Shown: positions 1 through 8,264, numbered from the stretch's first letter. The stretch: DNA of 64,000 bases from Caldilineaceae bacterium (GCA_020634755.1 JACKBC010000003.1:1-64000); one strand, 5' to 3'. The notes: generated by a model not told the origin, from the sequence alone. Program-made: numbers and translations.

Positions 1-427
1 TGCGCTATTTTTAACAGCATTTTGGCTCATGACAGCGTATTGTCGCCGGTATATAATCAGCGCCATACCCCCACGTTTTTCATTTCCAATAATCAAGTTC
101 AATGATGGCTCTGTGCGTGGCACAACTGCCATCAGACAAATCGTATCCGTAATTATCTGATTCAGTGCACTGCAACGGTGTTGGCGCTTAGATGCCCGTT
201 CCGTCAAATGGGCTCTATCGCTTGCCATTGCGATCTACAGATTGTTGCTCGCTGCTGAGCAAGGTAGATTCACAATCCTCAATGGTGAGGTCGCCCCATG
301 AGGCTGTATTGGCATTTACGCCCCTAGCTGCATGCGTTCTGGGCAAATGTCAACACGACCGAGTTTGTCGTTCCGTCAACGACAACGTACGTGTGCGAAT
401 TTAGTATTTCTTTATAAGGAGGTTCTA
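1..427. other. Non-coding leader region upstream of prmC
   Basis: No convincing gene is visible here; the short open frame near 192-404 lacks a good ribosome site and resembles nothing I know. The stretch holds a promoter-like pair at 29-57 and a stem-loop at 103-134. In that stem-loop TGATGGC (103-109) pairs with GCCATCA (128-134), and inside it TGTGC (112-116) pairs with GCACA (120-124) around a three-base loop. The AAGGAGG ribosome site of prmC lies at 416-422. If the promoter is used, prmC has an untranslated leader of about 360 nt, which could carry regulation. The first bases could also be the tail of a gene outside the window. Confidence 0.5.
29..57 (+). promoter_or_regulatory. Sigma-70-like promoter candidate
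   Basis: ATGACA at 29-34 and TATAAT at 52-57 are separated by 17 bases, close to the housekeeping consensus. It points toward prmC. This is a motif match only. Confidence 0.4.
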
Positions 428-1570
428 TTGGCTATTTTGCGAGTTAACGCCGGTATAGCATTCCGCTCGCGTTGGCCATCCAGCTCCCAACGGCGGGAGT
501 CTATTCAGCATTCCACGACACAAGCGCCCACTGCACAAGCGGAAGAAAAGTTTGGTCAAACTCAGGAGTCAAATTCTTTGTTAGCCCTCAATCAGGCAGC
601 GCCCATGTCGGCCAAGGGTCCAATAGCTGTAAATAGTGATGGTCAGGACGCACAGTGGTTGAACATTGTCTGGACATTGACGCCGGCCACTACGGTGGGG
701 CGGGCGCTGGTGTCGGCCACCGAACGGCTGCGTGATGTGGGGATTGATACGCCCCAGCTTGACGCCCAAGTGATTCTGGCCTATGTGCTCAACCGGGCGC
801 GCAGTTGGCTCTTTGCACATCACGATCACAAACTAAGTGCCGAAGAAGCCGAGGCGTACACCGATCTCATTATACGGCGGTCGCATCATGAACCGGTTTC
901 CTATTTGACCCGGTGTAAAGAATTTTATGGGCTAGAATTTTATGTAGATAGCCGCGTGTTGATCCCGCGCCCGGAAACGGAACTGCTGGTGGATGCCGTT
1001 CTCAACCAGATTGAAATGTTTTCCGAGGAGATGGCGATCGGTGAGCATATCCACATGTTGGATGTGGGCACTGGCTGTGGCGCCATTGCTGTGGCCGTGG
1101 CGACCAATTGCCCCGAGTTGAAGGTGTACGCTACCGACGTCAGTCCCGATGCGATTGCAGTGGCGCGCGAGAATATTAAGCGGCTGGATAAACGGCTGCA
1201 AATTACACTGTTGGAAGGCGATCTGCTTTCACCGCTGGCCAACAAAGTAGACCTGAATTGCGTAGACATTATTGCGGCCAACCTGCCATACATCAATACC
1301 ACTGATTATGGGACGTTAGAGCCGGACGTGCGTGATTTTGAGCCAAAGTTGGCGTTAGAGGCCGGCCCGGACGGTCTGGACGCTATTCGTCGCTTGCTGA
1401 TACAGGCGCCCGGCGTGCTCAAGCGCGGTGGTGTCATTTTTCTGGAAATTGGCTCCGATCAAGGCGCTGCGGTACTGGACTTGATTCAAGAACTGATGCC
1501 AAATGCTGCTTTTGTCAATTTGCGGCAAGATTACAACGGGCGCGACCGGCTGGTTACGATTGTGCCATGA
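428..1570 (+). CDS. prmC: Peptide chain release factor N5-glutamine methyltransferase (PrmC/HemK)
   Basis: This cytoplasmic enzyme methylates the glutamine of the GGQ motif in release factors RF1 and RF2 using S-adenosylmethionine. The start chosen is TTG at 428, because AAGGAGG ends five bases before it; an ATG at 605 is an alternative. The N-terminal helical domain begins near residue 80 (TVGRALVSATERL). The SAM-binding motif I reads DVGTGCGAIA near residue 210, and the catalytic loop reads NLPY near residue 285, where most PrmC proteins have NPPY. At about 380 residues it is some 90 longer than usual, because of a weakly conserved, low-complexity N-terminal extension. Family assignment is secure; the true start is less so. 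Confidence 0.88.
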   Translation: MAILRVNAGIAFRSRWPSSSQRRESIQHSTTQAPTAQAEEKFGQTQESNSLLALNQAAPMSAKGPIAVNSDGQDAQWLNIVWTLTPATTVGRALVSATERLRDVGIDTPQLDAQVILAYVLNRARSWLFAHHDHKLSAEEAEAYTDLIIRRSHHEPVSYLTRCKEFYGLEFYVDSRVLIPRPETELLVDAVLNQIEMFSEEMAIGEHIHMLDVGTGCGAIAVAVATNCPELKVYATDVSPDAIAVARENIKRLDKRLQITLLEGDLLSPLANKVDLNCVDIIAANLPYINTTDYGTLEPDVRDFEPKLALEAGPDGLDAIRRLLIQAPGVLKRGGVIFLEIGSDQGAAVLDLIQELMPNAAFVNLRQDYNGRDRLVTIVP

Positions 1571-1652
1571 GCCAATATGACAAGCGTTATGATGGTTGCG
1601 AAAATGAATCGGTAATGATCACCACAGGCTGAAGCTCGCGTCTGCCAGAGAA

Positions 1653-1696
1653 AGCCCGCTGAAGCAGGCTATAAAAGGAGTGCGCTTTAGCGTACT
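1653..1696. repeat. Pair of adjacent short palindromes
   Basis: AGCCCGCTGAAGCAGGCT (1653-1670) and AGTGCGCTTTAGCGTACT (1679-1696) share a layout: two eight-base arms with one mismatch around a two-base centre. They are separated by eight A/G-rich bases. They look like members of a dispersed intergenic repeat class; function unknown. Confidence 0.5.
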
Positions 1697-1764
1697 TTAG
1701 GTGACAGGCGCTGGTTTCAACCAGGGTCATCGCTTACCGCTTGTGAGCTACAAAGAGTGCTTTT

Positions 1765-1807
1765 TACGACGGTGTCACATCAAAATTTTTGGTGTGACAC
1801 CGTCGTA
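1765..1807. terminator. Perfect 15-bp hairpin downstream of prmC
   Basis: TACGACGGTGTCACA (1765-1779) pairs perfectly with TGTGACACCGTCGTA (1793-1807). The 13-base loop is itself A/T-symmetric. The stem is preceded by TTTT and followed by ATTTATT, so it may terminate in both directions, although the U-run is weak. Confidence 0.5.
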
Positions 1808-1959
1808 ATTTATTGAGGTTCAACCGGAACGCAGGGGAAAACGTCCCTGGCACTTTCCACGAGATGACTCGGCAGACGAGATAAAGTGCCGGGAACATGG
1901 ACTGTCATCCCCAAAGATTTCGAAGAAGCTCTATTGATTTGGAAAGAGATGTTATTTCT

Positions 1960-2811
1960 ATGACAATGCAAGCTCGCCCTTTTGATCTGGTCATTCTGGA
2001 CCTGGACGGCACCATTCTCGATCCCTATAAATCGGCCGAATTTAGTCCGGCGGTGGTAGAGGCGGTGGCCGCTGTGCAGGCCGCTGGTATTCCGGTGACC
2101 ATTGGTACGGGGCGCACCTTTCCACACGTGTGCGAGTATGCGCGCAAGCTGGCCATTACCACGCCGGTGGTCACCACGCAGGGCGCGGTTGTGGGCGACC
2201 CGGTGAGTGGGAAAGTGCTGGCCGAAACGCTGCTCCCCCTGACCGCCGCCCGCCGCGCCGCGGAGTGGTTTGACCAGCAGGCGCGCGTGACCGCGTTGTA
2301 CTTTACAAATGACGATGGGACAGTTACCATTTACCAAAATTTAGATGGTGGGGACTCCGAATTTTATGAGCATGTTTTTGGCGCTGGACGCATTTTACGG
2401 TCAGCGTTTGCTCCGCTGATTGCCGAGCACGCTCCCCACCTGCCGGTCAAATTTATCACAATTGATAATCCAGATGCCGGCGACAATGTGGAACCCACGT
2501 TGCGGGCGCTCTTGAGTGATGAGCTTTATATTACGCGCACGCATCCGCTGTTGGTAGAGGGAACGGCCCAAGGGGTGCACAAAGGGCAGGGCGTGCTCAA
2601 CATGCTCGCAATGCTCAACATTGATCCGCAGCGCGTCATGGCGATTGGCGATAGCGACAACGACATTCCCATGCTGGAAGCTGTGGGGTTTGCTGTGGCC
2701 ATGGGGAATGCCAGCGCTGGCGTGCGCGCCGTGGCCGATTGGATGGCCCCGTCGATTGCGGAAGATGGCGCGGCGGTGGCGCTGCGTAAGTTCATTTTGG
2801 ATTTGGGGTGA
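1960..2811 (+). CDS. HAD-superfamily (Cof-type) phosphatase
   Basis: A cytosolic phosphatase of the Cof/YbiV subgroup of haloacid dehalogenase hydrolases, which act on sugar phosphates, flavin or PLP phosphates. Motif I is DLDGT at residues 14-18, carrying the nucleophile Asp14 and general acid Asp16. Motif IV is GDSDNDIPML near residue 230, which binds magnesium. The C2-type cap lies between. The length of 283 residues is normal for the family. The start is ATG at 1960, preceded by GGAAAGAG; the upstream ATG at 1897 would add 21 residues lacking family similarity. The substrate cannot be told from sequence. Confidence 0.85.
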   Translation: MTMQARPFDLVILDLDGTILDPYKSAEFSPAVVEAVAAVQAAGIPVTIGTGRTFPHVCEYARKLAITTPVVTTQGAVVGDPVSGKVLAETLLPLTAARRAAEWFDQQARVTALYFTNDDGTVTIYQNLDGGDSEFYEHVFGAGRILRSAFAPLIAEHAPHLPVKFITIDNPDAGDNVEPTLRALLSDELYITRTHPLLVEGTAQGVHKGQGVLNMLAMLNIDPQRVMAIGDSDNDIPMLEAVGFAVAMGNASAGVRAVADWMAPSIAEDGAAVALRKFILDLG

Positions 2812-2835
2812 ACGACACTATTCAGCCCCGTGCGG

Positions 2836-2895
2836 CCTGAGCCTGTCGAAGGTCGGTATTCCCTTTGATAGGCTCAGGGATCAGACAAGCTCAGG
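2836..2895. repeat. CCTGAGCC-type dispersed palindrome
   Basis: CCTGAGCCTGTCGAAGG (2836-2852) faces TTTGATAGGCTCAGG (2864-2878), giving a 15-bp stem with two wobbles. A further half copy, CAAGCTCAGG, follows at 2886-2895. From memory, TTCGACAGGCTCAGG-like elements are dispersed between genes in many bacteria. It may also end transcription of the HAD gene. Confidence 0.55.
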
Positions 2896-2955
2896 AGCTA
2901 CCTGAATCGTAACCTCCGGCTTAAAGTTTTTGGGTTTGAAATTGGGAGAGATTGC

Positions 2956-4146
2956 ATGGCATCAGATGTTAAAATGAGTTTAGCCAATCGCCCGCTGGTT
3001 CTGTGGCTTTTAACAGCGGGCGGTTTTTTTGCCTTTTTCACGTTTGGGTTTATAGACAATATTAAAGGACCAGCGCTGCCCAATCTATTGCAAGACTTGA
3101 ACTTCAGCTACAGTCAGGGCGGCACAATTCTTTCGGGCGCATATTTGGGCTTTGTGGTGGCTACGCTATTGGCCGGCCCGCTCTCCGATTTAATGGGCAA
3201 TCGAGCTATTTTGTGTGCGTCCGGGCTATTTATTGCGTTGGGTCTATGGGGGTTGGGCACGGTCTCTACCTATGCGCTGCTCTTTCTGTCCATGCTGGTA
3301 GTGGGCCTGGGCGCGGGCGCAATTGAAGTGGGGGGCAACGGGTTGATTGTGGCGCTGCACCGGCAGGCACAGGGCCGCTATTTGAATTTACTGGCTACCT
3401 TTCACGGCATTGGCTCAACGTTGGCGCCTCTGTATGCCGCCTGGATTCTGACGGCGGGGGGAAGCTGGCGGCAGATCTTTCTCTATGGCGCGCCGCTGGC
3501 CGTTTTGCTAGCAGTGCTTTTTATGTTGCCAATGCGCGGAGCGACCGAGAAAGGAGAGACCCACAGCTTTGATTGGCTTGTGTTGCGCCGTACGGGCTTT
3601 AGCTCTACCATGCTCCTTTTCTATGTGGGGCTGGCATTTTATGTGGCCACGGAGCTGGGCATTGCCGCCTGGATTGTTGAATATCTGATCCGCCAAAAAG
3701 GCATGGTGCAAACCACAGCCTCCTACTATCTTGCCGGCTTTTTCGCCTTTGTGATGGTGGGACGCTTGGTGGGCAGCATTTTTGTAGAACGCATTGGCTA
3801 TTTGCGTTCAGTGTTGTGGGCGGCCGTGGGCGCGCTGAGCTGCATACTCGTGGGGCTTTTGAGTCCACCGGCGCTGGCCTTCTTTTTGCCCATGAGCGGT
3901 TTCTTCTGCTCGATTATCTTTCCCACGGTGACGGCCGCTGTCTCGCGCCGGCACACGCAAAACACCGGCACAATTCTGGGCTTGCTCTTCACCGCCGGCG
4001 GATTGGGCGGCACTTTGGGGCCGGCCGCCATTGGCGTGGGCAGCGATGCGTGGGGCATTCAATGGGGTTTTGCGCTCAACGCGCTCTTTTGTCTAATTGT
4101 GATTGGCGCCATGGGCGCGCTGCATCAATTGTCATCGGAACAATAA
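2956..4146 (+). CDS. Major facilitator superfamily transporter
   Basis: A 396-residue inner-membrane carrier with about 12 predicted membrane helices; the first is LLTAGGFFAFFTFGF near residue 16. After helix 2 lies the MFS loop motif, here GPLSDLMGNR. The layout resembles sugar-type MFS permeases of the FucP group, since it has an early Asn/Asp helix and a long central loop near residues 195-205. The ATG at 2956 follows a GGGAGAG ribosome site. The substrate is not evident; the upstream phosphatase could be a metabolic partner, but a palindrome separates them. Confidence 0.8.
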   Translation: MASDVKMSLANRPLVLWLLTAGGFFAFFTFGFIDNIKGPALPNLLQDLNFSYSQGGTILSGAYLGFVVATLLAGPLSDLMGNRAILCASGLFIALGLWGLGTVSTYALLFLSMLVVGLGAGAIEVGGNGLIVALHRQAQGRYLNLLATFHGIGSTLAPLYAAWILTAGGSWRQIFLYGAPLAVLLAVLFMLPMRGATEKGETHSFDWLVLRRTGFSSTMLLFYVGLAFYVATELGIAAWIVEYLIRQKGMVQTTASYYLAGFFAFVMVGRLVGSIFVERIGYLRSVLWAAVGALSCILVGLLSPPALAFFLPMSGFFCSIIFPTVTAAVSRRHTQNTGTILGLLFTAGGLGGTLGPAAIGVGSDAWGIQWGFALNALFCLIVIGAMGALHQLSSEQ

Positions 4147-4320
4147 TTTAGGACTTGTATAATGGCGGTTGTGCACAGCACAGAGCCATCATCGAACGAA
4201 AGAACGTACGCAAGCCCCGACTAAACTTGGGTTGGATGCAAACAGGTTCACGCTTGGCCATCCACGGGCGCTGCGTCAGTCGTGTAATTGAATCTAGAAA
4301 AAGTCCTCATGGAGAAGAGA

Positions 4321-5691
4321 ATGGACAGAACGCAATCGCAAGCATCGATCCAATTTGAAGTCCACGATTCTGCTATTTTGGCCAACGCCCGCGCCATTGT
4401 CGATGCCGCCGGCTCCGGCCAGGAGATGGCCAATGCCGTGTTGGCGGCAGTGCAGCGCAATGAAGAATGGCGCGGCAAGCGCTGCCTGAATTTATTGGCG
4501 CCCGAAGCGCCCACCAGCCCCACCGTGCGCCACTTGCTCTCCTCTGAAATTGGCACGCGGGCGGCCGAAGGGCATATTGGCCGCGTCAACCGCTGGTTTG
4601 CCGGCACACAATATATTGATGAAGTAGAAGCGCTATGTGTGGAGCTGCTGAAAAAGGCTTTTCGCTGCAACTATGCAGACCACCGTCTCATGGGCAGCAT
4701 GATTGGCAACATGGCCATTTACCACGCACTAACCCAGCCGGGCGATCGCGTTATGACGGCGGCGCAACCTTTTGGCGGCCACTCGAGCAACCGTAGTGAC
4801 GGGCCGGCTGGCACCCGCGGTGTTGAGATTTACGATGTGCCCTTTGATCCGGTGGAATTGGCAGTTGATCTGGACAGGTTTGCTGAAGAGGCCCAGCGTA
4901 TTCGGCCCAAACTGGTGGTTATGGGCATGTCAATGACGCTTTTTCCACTCCCCGTGCGCCAGATGAGCGCGATCATTGCGGATTGGGGCGGTAAGTTCGT
5001 CTATGACGGCGCTCATCAGGCTGGGTTAATTGCAGGCAAGCAGTTTCAAGATCCGCTCAATGAAGGCGCTGTGGCGCTGACCGGCTCGGCGGGCAAGACC
5101 TTTAGCGGTCCTCAGAGCGGTATGTTAATGTGGAATGACCAGGCGCTGACCCAGCCGCTTACCGAAGCGATCTTTCCCGTGTTGGCCGCCACGCACCAGG
5201 TGAATCGCGTGGCGGCGTTGGCTGTGGCTGCTGCCGAGATGATCGAGTATGGCGAAGTCTACATGGCGCAGATCGTCAAAAATTCGCAGGCGTTGGGCAA
5301 GGCGCTGGACGCGCGCGGCATTCCCGTGCTGGCCGCCAAGCGTGGCTATAGCAAAAGTCATCAGGTGATTGCCGATGTCAAGCAGTTTGGCGGCGGGCTA
5401 GATGTGGCGCACAAACTAGCCAAAGCGAATCTGATTACCAACAAGAATCTGATCCCTGGCGACGCGCCCAGCGATTGGGATCGCCCCAGCGGGTTGCGTT
5501 TGGGAACCATTGAAATTACGCGGCTGGGGCTTATGGAGTCGGACATGGCGACCATTGCAGATTTTATGGCGCGCGTTCTGGTGGAGCAAGAAGATGTGGA
5601 TGCTGTGTGCCGCGATGTGGAGGACTTTCGTTTGCCGCGACAGATGTTCTATTATTGCTTTGACAATGGGTGGCCGCCAGCCGCACAATAG
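4321..5691 (+). CDS. Serine hydroxymethyltransferase-like PLP enzyme
   Basis: A fold-type I PLP-dependent enzyme related to glycine/serine hydroxymethyltransferase. The cofactor Asp lies in YDGAHQAG (Asp229, His232), matching the SHMT D-x-A-H motif. The Schiff-base lysine is Lys259 in TGSAGKTFSGP, which corresponds to the SHMT T-H-K-T-L-R-G-P motif with the two Thr/His before Lys replaced by Ala/Gly. The 456 residues are a little longer than typical GlyA (about 415-430). These changes suggest an SHMT-related enzyme on another beta-hydroxy amino acid rather than the housekeeping GlyA. The start at 4321 uses GGAG at 4311; ATG 4309 and TTG 4288 are alternatives. Confidence 0.75.
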   Translation: MDRTQSQASIQFEVHDSAILANARAIVDAAGSGQEMANAVLAAVQRNEEWRGKRCLNLLAPEAPTSPTVRHLLSSEIGTRAAEGHIGRVNRWFAGTQYIDEVEALCVELLKKAFRCNYADHRLMGSMIGNMAIYHALTQPGDRVMTAAQPFGGHSSNRSDGPAGTRGVEIYDVPFDPVELAVDLDRFAEEAQRIRPKLVVMGMSMTLFPLPVRQMSAIIADWGGKFVYDGAHQAGLIAGKQFQDPLNEGAVALTGSAGKTFSGPQSGMLMWNDQALTQPLTEAIFPVLAATHQVNRVAALAVAAAEMIEYGEVYMAQIVKNSQALGKALDARGIPVLAAKRGYSKSHQVIADVKQFGGGLDVAHKLAKANLITNKNLIPGDAPSDWDRPSGLRLGTIEITRLGLMESDMATIADFMARVLVEQEDVDAVCRDVEDFRLPRQMFYYCFDNGWPPAAQ

Positions 5692-5735
5692 CGCCTGGCA
5701 CATGAGGATATGGCGATCTGCGTTACTGGCAAAAG

Positions 5736-6116
5736 TCACGTCGAGTGTATACGACAGGTGGCCTTGCCCAGTACATGATCCACCGGCACGGCGCCAAAGG
5801 TGCGGCTGTCGGTTCCTTGGGTGGGGTTTACGCTAAGCAAAAAGCAGCGCCCATCTTGCATAATGGCGTCCACGCGTTTGATCAGCATGCGGTCGGGCTG
5901 GCGCGGGTCGCGCGCTACCACAATGTCTCCCGGCTGGGGAGCGGCACGGCGGTACGCTGCGCGGTTGACCAGCACCAGATCACCGGGTTGGAGCAACGGC
6001 GCCATGGAGTTACCCGCCACGCGAAAACGGTGGCGGCGGCGGAAAAGCCAAAGGAAAAGCTCGCGCCAAGTGGCATCAGCGATTTCTGGTTTATCAGAAT
6101 GAAACTGGACGGACAT
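5736..6116 (-). CDS. sodX: Nickel-type superoxide dismutase maturation protease (SodX-like)
   Basis: A small 126-residue S26/S24-type serine protease. The Ser/Lys dyad is visible as Ser37 in GNSMAP and Lys80 in LIKRV, followed by NPTQGTDSRTFG, the family box III region. Proteins of this type are encoded next to sodN and remove its propeptide so that the mature N-terminal His can bind nickel. There is no clear membrane helix, as expected for a cytosolic processing protease. It lies downstream of sodN on the same strand, with a 56-bp palindrome between them. The start at 6116 avoids reading part of that palindrome as protein; the longer frame to 6200 is less likely. Confidence 0.85.
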   Translation of the reverse strand: MSVQFHSDKPEIADATWRELFLWLFRRRHRFRVAGNSMAPLLQPGDLVLVNRAAYRRAAPQPGDIVVARDPRQPDRMLIKRVDAIMQDGRCFLLSVNPTQGTDSRTFGAVPVDHVLGKATCRIHST

Positions 6117-6145
6117 GCGGTTATTTTTATTGATAGGACTTGTAT

Positions 6146-6201
6146 ATTGCCAAAAGAGAAGCCCGAAATCGCATGCGATTTCGGGCTTCTCTTTTGGCAA
6201 T
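6146..6201. repeat. 56-bp perfect palindrome between sodN and sodX
   Basis: Bases 6146-6201 read identically on both strands, centred on GCATGC at 6171-6176. As RNA this folds into a stem of about 26 bp with a minimal loop. It lies between the sodN stop (6351) and the sodX start (6116). No long U-run follows on either strand, so it may be an mRNA stabiliser or attenuator lowering sodX expression relative to sodN rather than a standard terminator. Confidence 0.8.
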
Positions 6202-6350
6202 GCGCAATTTGTGCTTTGTTTCTTTCGCTACCCAAGCATGGCTTAGATGCTCAAAAGACGGAAGCCAATTGCGTCATTGCAAAATAGACTTACACCGGCC
6301 TGGCGTAAAAGTCGCCTGGTCAGCCATTGGCGCTGCGTAAGTCGTAAAAA

Positions 6351-6806
6351 TTAAGAGGCGGTGTAATATTTCACATCGCGACCCTTGGTGGCCCAGAAGA
6401 TGTTGTGGATGTCTTCAATGGCGGCCATCAGGGCTTGCGCCTGTTCCAGACTCACGTGCACCTTGACCTCGGAGCAGAGCTTGGCGGCTTTCCAGAATTT
6501 GTCGTGCAGGTCCGGATACTTTTCCAGATGTGGCGGCTTGAAATAGTCGGTCCACAGCACCAGCAATTCGGTTTTGGCAATGTGTGCCTGCTCTTCCTTG
6601 ATGGCAATATAGCGCGCCTGGGTGTTCAGCGTGGCCAGGTCGCTGGGATCGCCAAGGTCAAGCAGCTTTTTGGTCATGGAAAGTGCGGCTTCCGCGGCAA
6701 TGCGCGCCGAGGCGGGATCATAGACGCCGCAGGGGCCATCACAGTGAGCGCTGACCTCTGGCGCGGGTAGGCTGGCGGCAAATTTGGCAATTGCATTCTT
6801 GAACAT
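6351..6806 (-). CDS. sodN: Nickel superoxide dismutase precursor (SodN)
   Basis: Dismutates superoxide to oxygen and hydrogen peroxide in the cytoplasm as a homohexamer. The nickel hook is plain: after a 20-residue propeptide (MFKNAIAKFAASLPAPEVSA) comes HCDGPCGVYDP, so His21, Cys22 and Cys26 become the His1, Cys2 and Cys6 ligands of the mature enzyme. The four-helix domain follows, ending near residue 151, the usual length. The start at 6806 has AAAGGAAA upstream; an in-frame ATG at 6842 is less likely. The maturation protease gene follows downstream. Confidence 0.95.
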   Translation of the reverse strand: MFKNAIAKFAASLPAPEVSAHCDGPCGVYDPASARIAAEAALSMTKKLLDLGDPSDLATLNTQARYIAIKEEQAHIAKTELLVLWTDYFKPPHLEKYPDLHDKFWKAAKLCSEVKVHVSLEQAQALMAAIEDIHNIFWATKGRDVKYYTAS

Positions 6807-7131
6807 TTCTGTGGTTTCCTTTCTAATCAGCAAATCGTACAATGGATGTTCGATGGATCCTGTTATGGCTTTTCATGATTAGTACAGCACAGCGGTGGGG
6901 CGTTTCACGCACCGGGCGGTGAATCCACTATCTTTCAGCCGTTGCGCTCTACCAATTATAGTTGGCTCTGTCGAAATTGAAATGTATCTTTTAAGCAAGT
7001 CGCATACATTTCCAGATACATTGCTGAACAGATTTCCAGACAGAATCTGATTTAAGTATACAGATTGTCCAGCCTAGCGTCAAACATTTACACTGGGCTC
7101 TGTCACTAACAGGACGCATGCAGCGTATTTC
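6807..7131. other. Region upstream of sodN
   Basis: No gene is seen. The promoter of sodN (minus strand) should lie here, but I see no clear consensus boxes. The minus strand at 6918-6953 reads like part of a decayed tRNA (GGTAGAGC D-arm, then CTGAAAG like a Phe anticodon loop), but the stems do not close. The AT-rich stretch at 6970-7070 has repeated ACATTTCCAGA and CAGATTTCCAGA words of unknown meaning. Confidence 0.4.
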
Positions 7132-7629
7132 TCAGCCCCGCTCGCGCAAATAAACAAGCAGGTCAATATCACCCGGTGAATGACCCAAATCGGTCAGGAT
7201 GGCGGCGGCTTCGGCCCGGTGCTGCATGCCGTGCATGACCACGTGGGTCAATATTTGCCACACAATCGAGCTGTTTTCTACGCCGCGGGTGTTTTTATAG
7301 GTCACAGATGCATTGAGCTGAGCGTCCGTTAGGCGGGCCAAAAAGGCGCGCATTTTACTCTCTTCCGCCTGAAAGCGCTCCAATACATCCATAAAAGAGG
7401 GGAAATCTGCTTCATTCAAGAGCGCGCCGGGCGAGACCTGTTCGTCCAGCCGCAGCCGCCAAACCCACTCCGCCCCCGCAATGTGCACCAGCACGCCGCG
7501 CAGGCTGCCGTTGGGGAACGAGGCTGGCGCCACAAACTCGGCCTGGGTTACATTAGTGGCCGCCAGCAGGATCTTGGCCGACGCCCAGTAGTTGTATTCG
7601 TAGAGAAGTTGGAGGTCGCTCAGCTGCAT
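7132..7629 (-). CDS. DinB-family protein
   Basis: A 165-residue four-helix protein of the DinB/YfiT-like superfamily, many of which are metal-dependent, thiol-linked transferases. It begins LLYEYNYWASAKIL, the usual first helix. Candidate metal-binding histidines are in VHIAGAEWVW and THVVMHGMQHRAE. The length is typical. It is the last of three same-strand genes (phosphoesterase, methyltransferase, DinB) spaced by 5 and 30 bases. The biochemical role is unknown. Confidence 0.75.
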   Translation of the reverse strand: MQLSDLQLLYEYNYWASAKILLAATNVTQAEFVAPASFPNGSLRGVLVHIAGAEWVWRLRLDEQVSPGALLNEADFPSFMDVLERFQAEESKMRAFLARLTDAQLNASVTYKNTRGVENSSIVWQILTHVVMHGMQHRAEAAAILTDLGHSPGDIDLLVYLRERG

Positions 7630-7659
7630 TGGTCTACTCTATAATTTATGAATCGTAGT

Positions 7660-8259
7660 TTATGAATAAGACTGTTCGTAAAACTGCACGTTTGATCCCG
7701 TGCTGCGGGCGCTCCAGCGCGCTTGCTCTAACGGATGGGCGTCCATGCGCACAAACATAAAGATGCGGCGCACCACCGTCACTTCCCAGCCCATCTCTTG
7801 CAGCACTTCAATGGTGGGGCGGTCCAGGTGACAGTTGCAGGCCACTCGCCGCCAGCGCGGCGTCAGCACGCGAAACAGATTATAGAGCAATTCATTTTGG
7901 GGCCGCACGTGCTCCACCAGGTGCAGCGTCCCGCCCGGCTTGAGCACCCGACGCAATTCGCGCAGCGCCTGATGTTGATCTTGCACGGAGCAGAGCACTA
8001 ATGAACTGACAATGTGATCAAAATGGCTGTCTGGATAGGGCAGGTTTTCGGCTGCGGCCACTTCCACGGTCATGGGGATGGCGGTGCGTTTGGCCACAGC
8101 TTGCGCTTTAGCTACGTCATCTGCATCGGGCTCAATGGCAAACACATGTTCCGCCCGCCGATAGTGGCGCAAATTTGTGCCTTCGCCCACGCCAATTTCC
8201 AGCACTTTCCCCGTTAAATCTTTCACCAGCTCTGGCCGCCAGCGCAATAGGTTCAACAT
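7660..8259 (-). CDS. Class I SAM-dependent methyltransferase
   Basis: A 199-residue cytosolic methyltransferase of the UbiE/Methyltransf_11 type. Motif I is VLEIGVGEGTNLRHY near residues 18-32, the acidic end of strand 2 is AIEPD, motif II is HFDHIVSSLVLCSV, and motif III is LKPGGTLHLVEHV. Vertebrate METTL7-like proteins share the LEIGxGxGxN and VEHV patterns, so it may methylate thiols or lipids, but this is only a resemblance. It starts five bases after the phosphoesterase stop, so the two are probably co-transcribed. Confidence 0.8.
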   Translation of the reverse strand: MLNLLRWRPELVKDLTGKVLEIGVGEGTNLRHYRRAEHVFAIEPDADDVAKAQAVAKRTAIPMTVEVAAAENLPYPDSHFDHIVSSLVLCSVQDQHQALRELRRVLKPGGTLHLVEHVRPQNELLYNLFRVLTPRWRRVACNCHLDRPTIEVLQEMGWEVTVVRRIFMFVRMDAHPLEQARWSARSTGSNVQFYEQSYS

Positions 8260-8264
8260 AATGG

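Larger units (their letters stand above)
1571..1959. other. Intergenic region between prmC and the HAD gene
   Basis: No gene is visible. It contains two short near-palindromes (1653-1670 and 1679-1696), a perfect 15-bp hairpin (1765-1807), and an imperfect inverted repeat in which GGCACTTT near 1848 faces AAAGTGCC near 1882. The upstream ATG at 1897, in frame with the HAD gene, lies in this repeat and has no ribosome site. Confidence 0.6.

Noticed and set aside
192..404. 70-codon open frame at the left edge
   Set aside because: No ribosome site and no recognisable protein pattern; it overlaps the prmC leader.
6918..6953. tRNA-like stretch on the minus strand upstream of sodN
   Set aside because: GGTAGAGC and CTGAAAG recall a D-arm and a Phe anticodon loop, but the anticodon stem and the T-arm do not form, so at most it is a decayed fragment.
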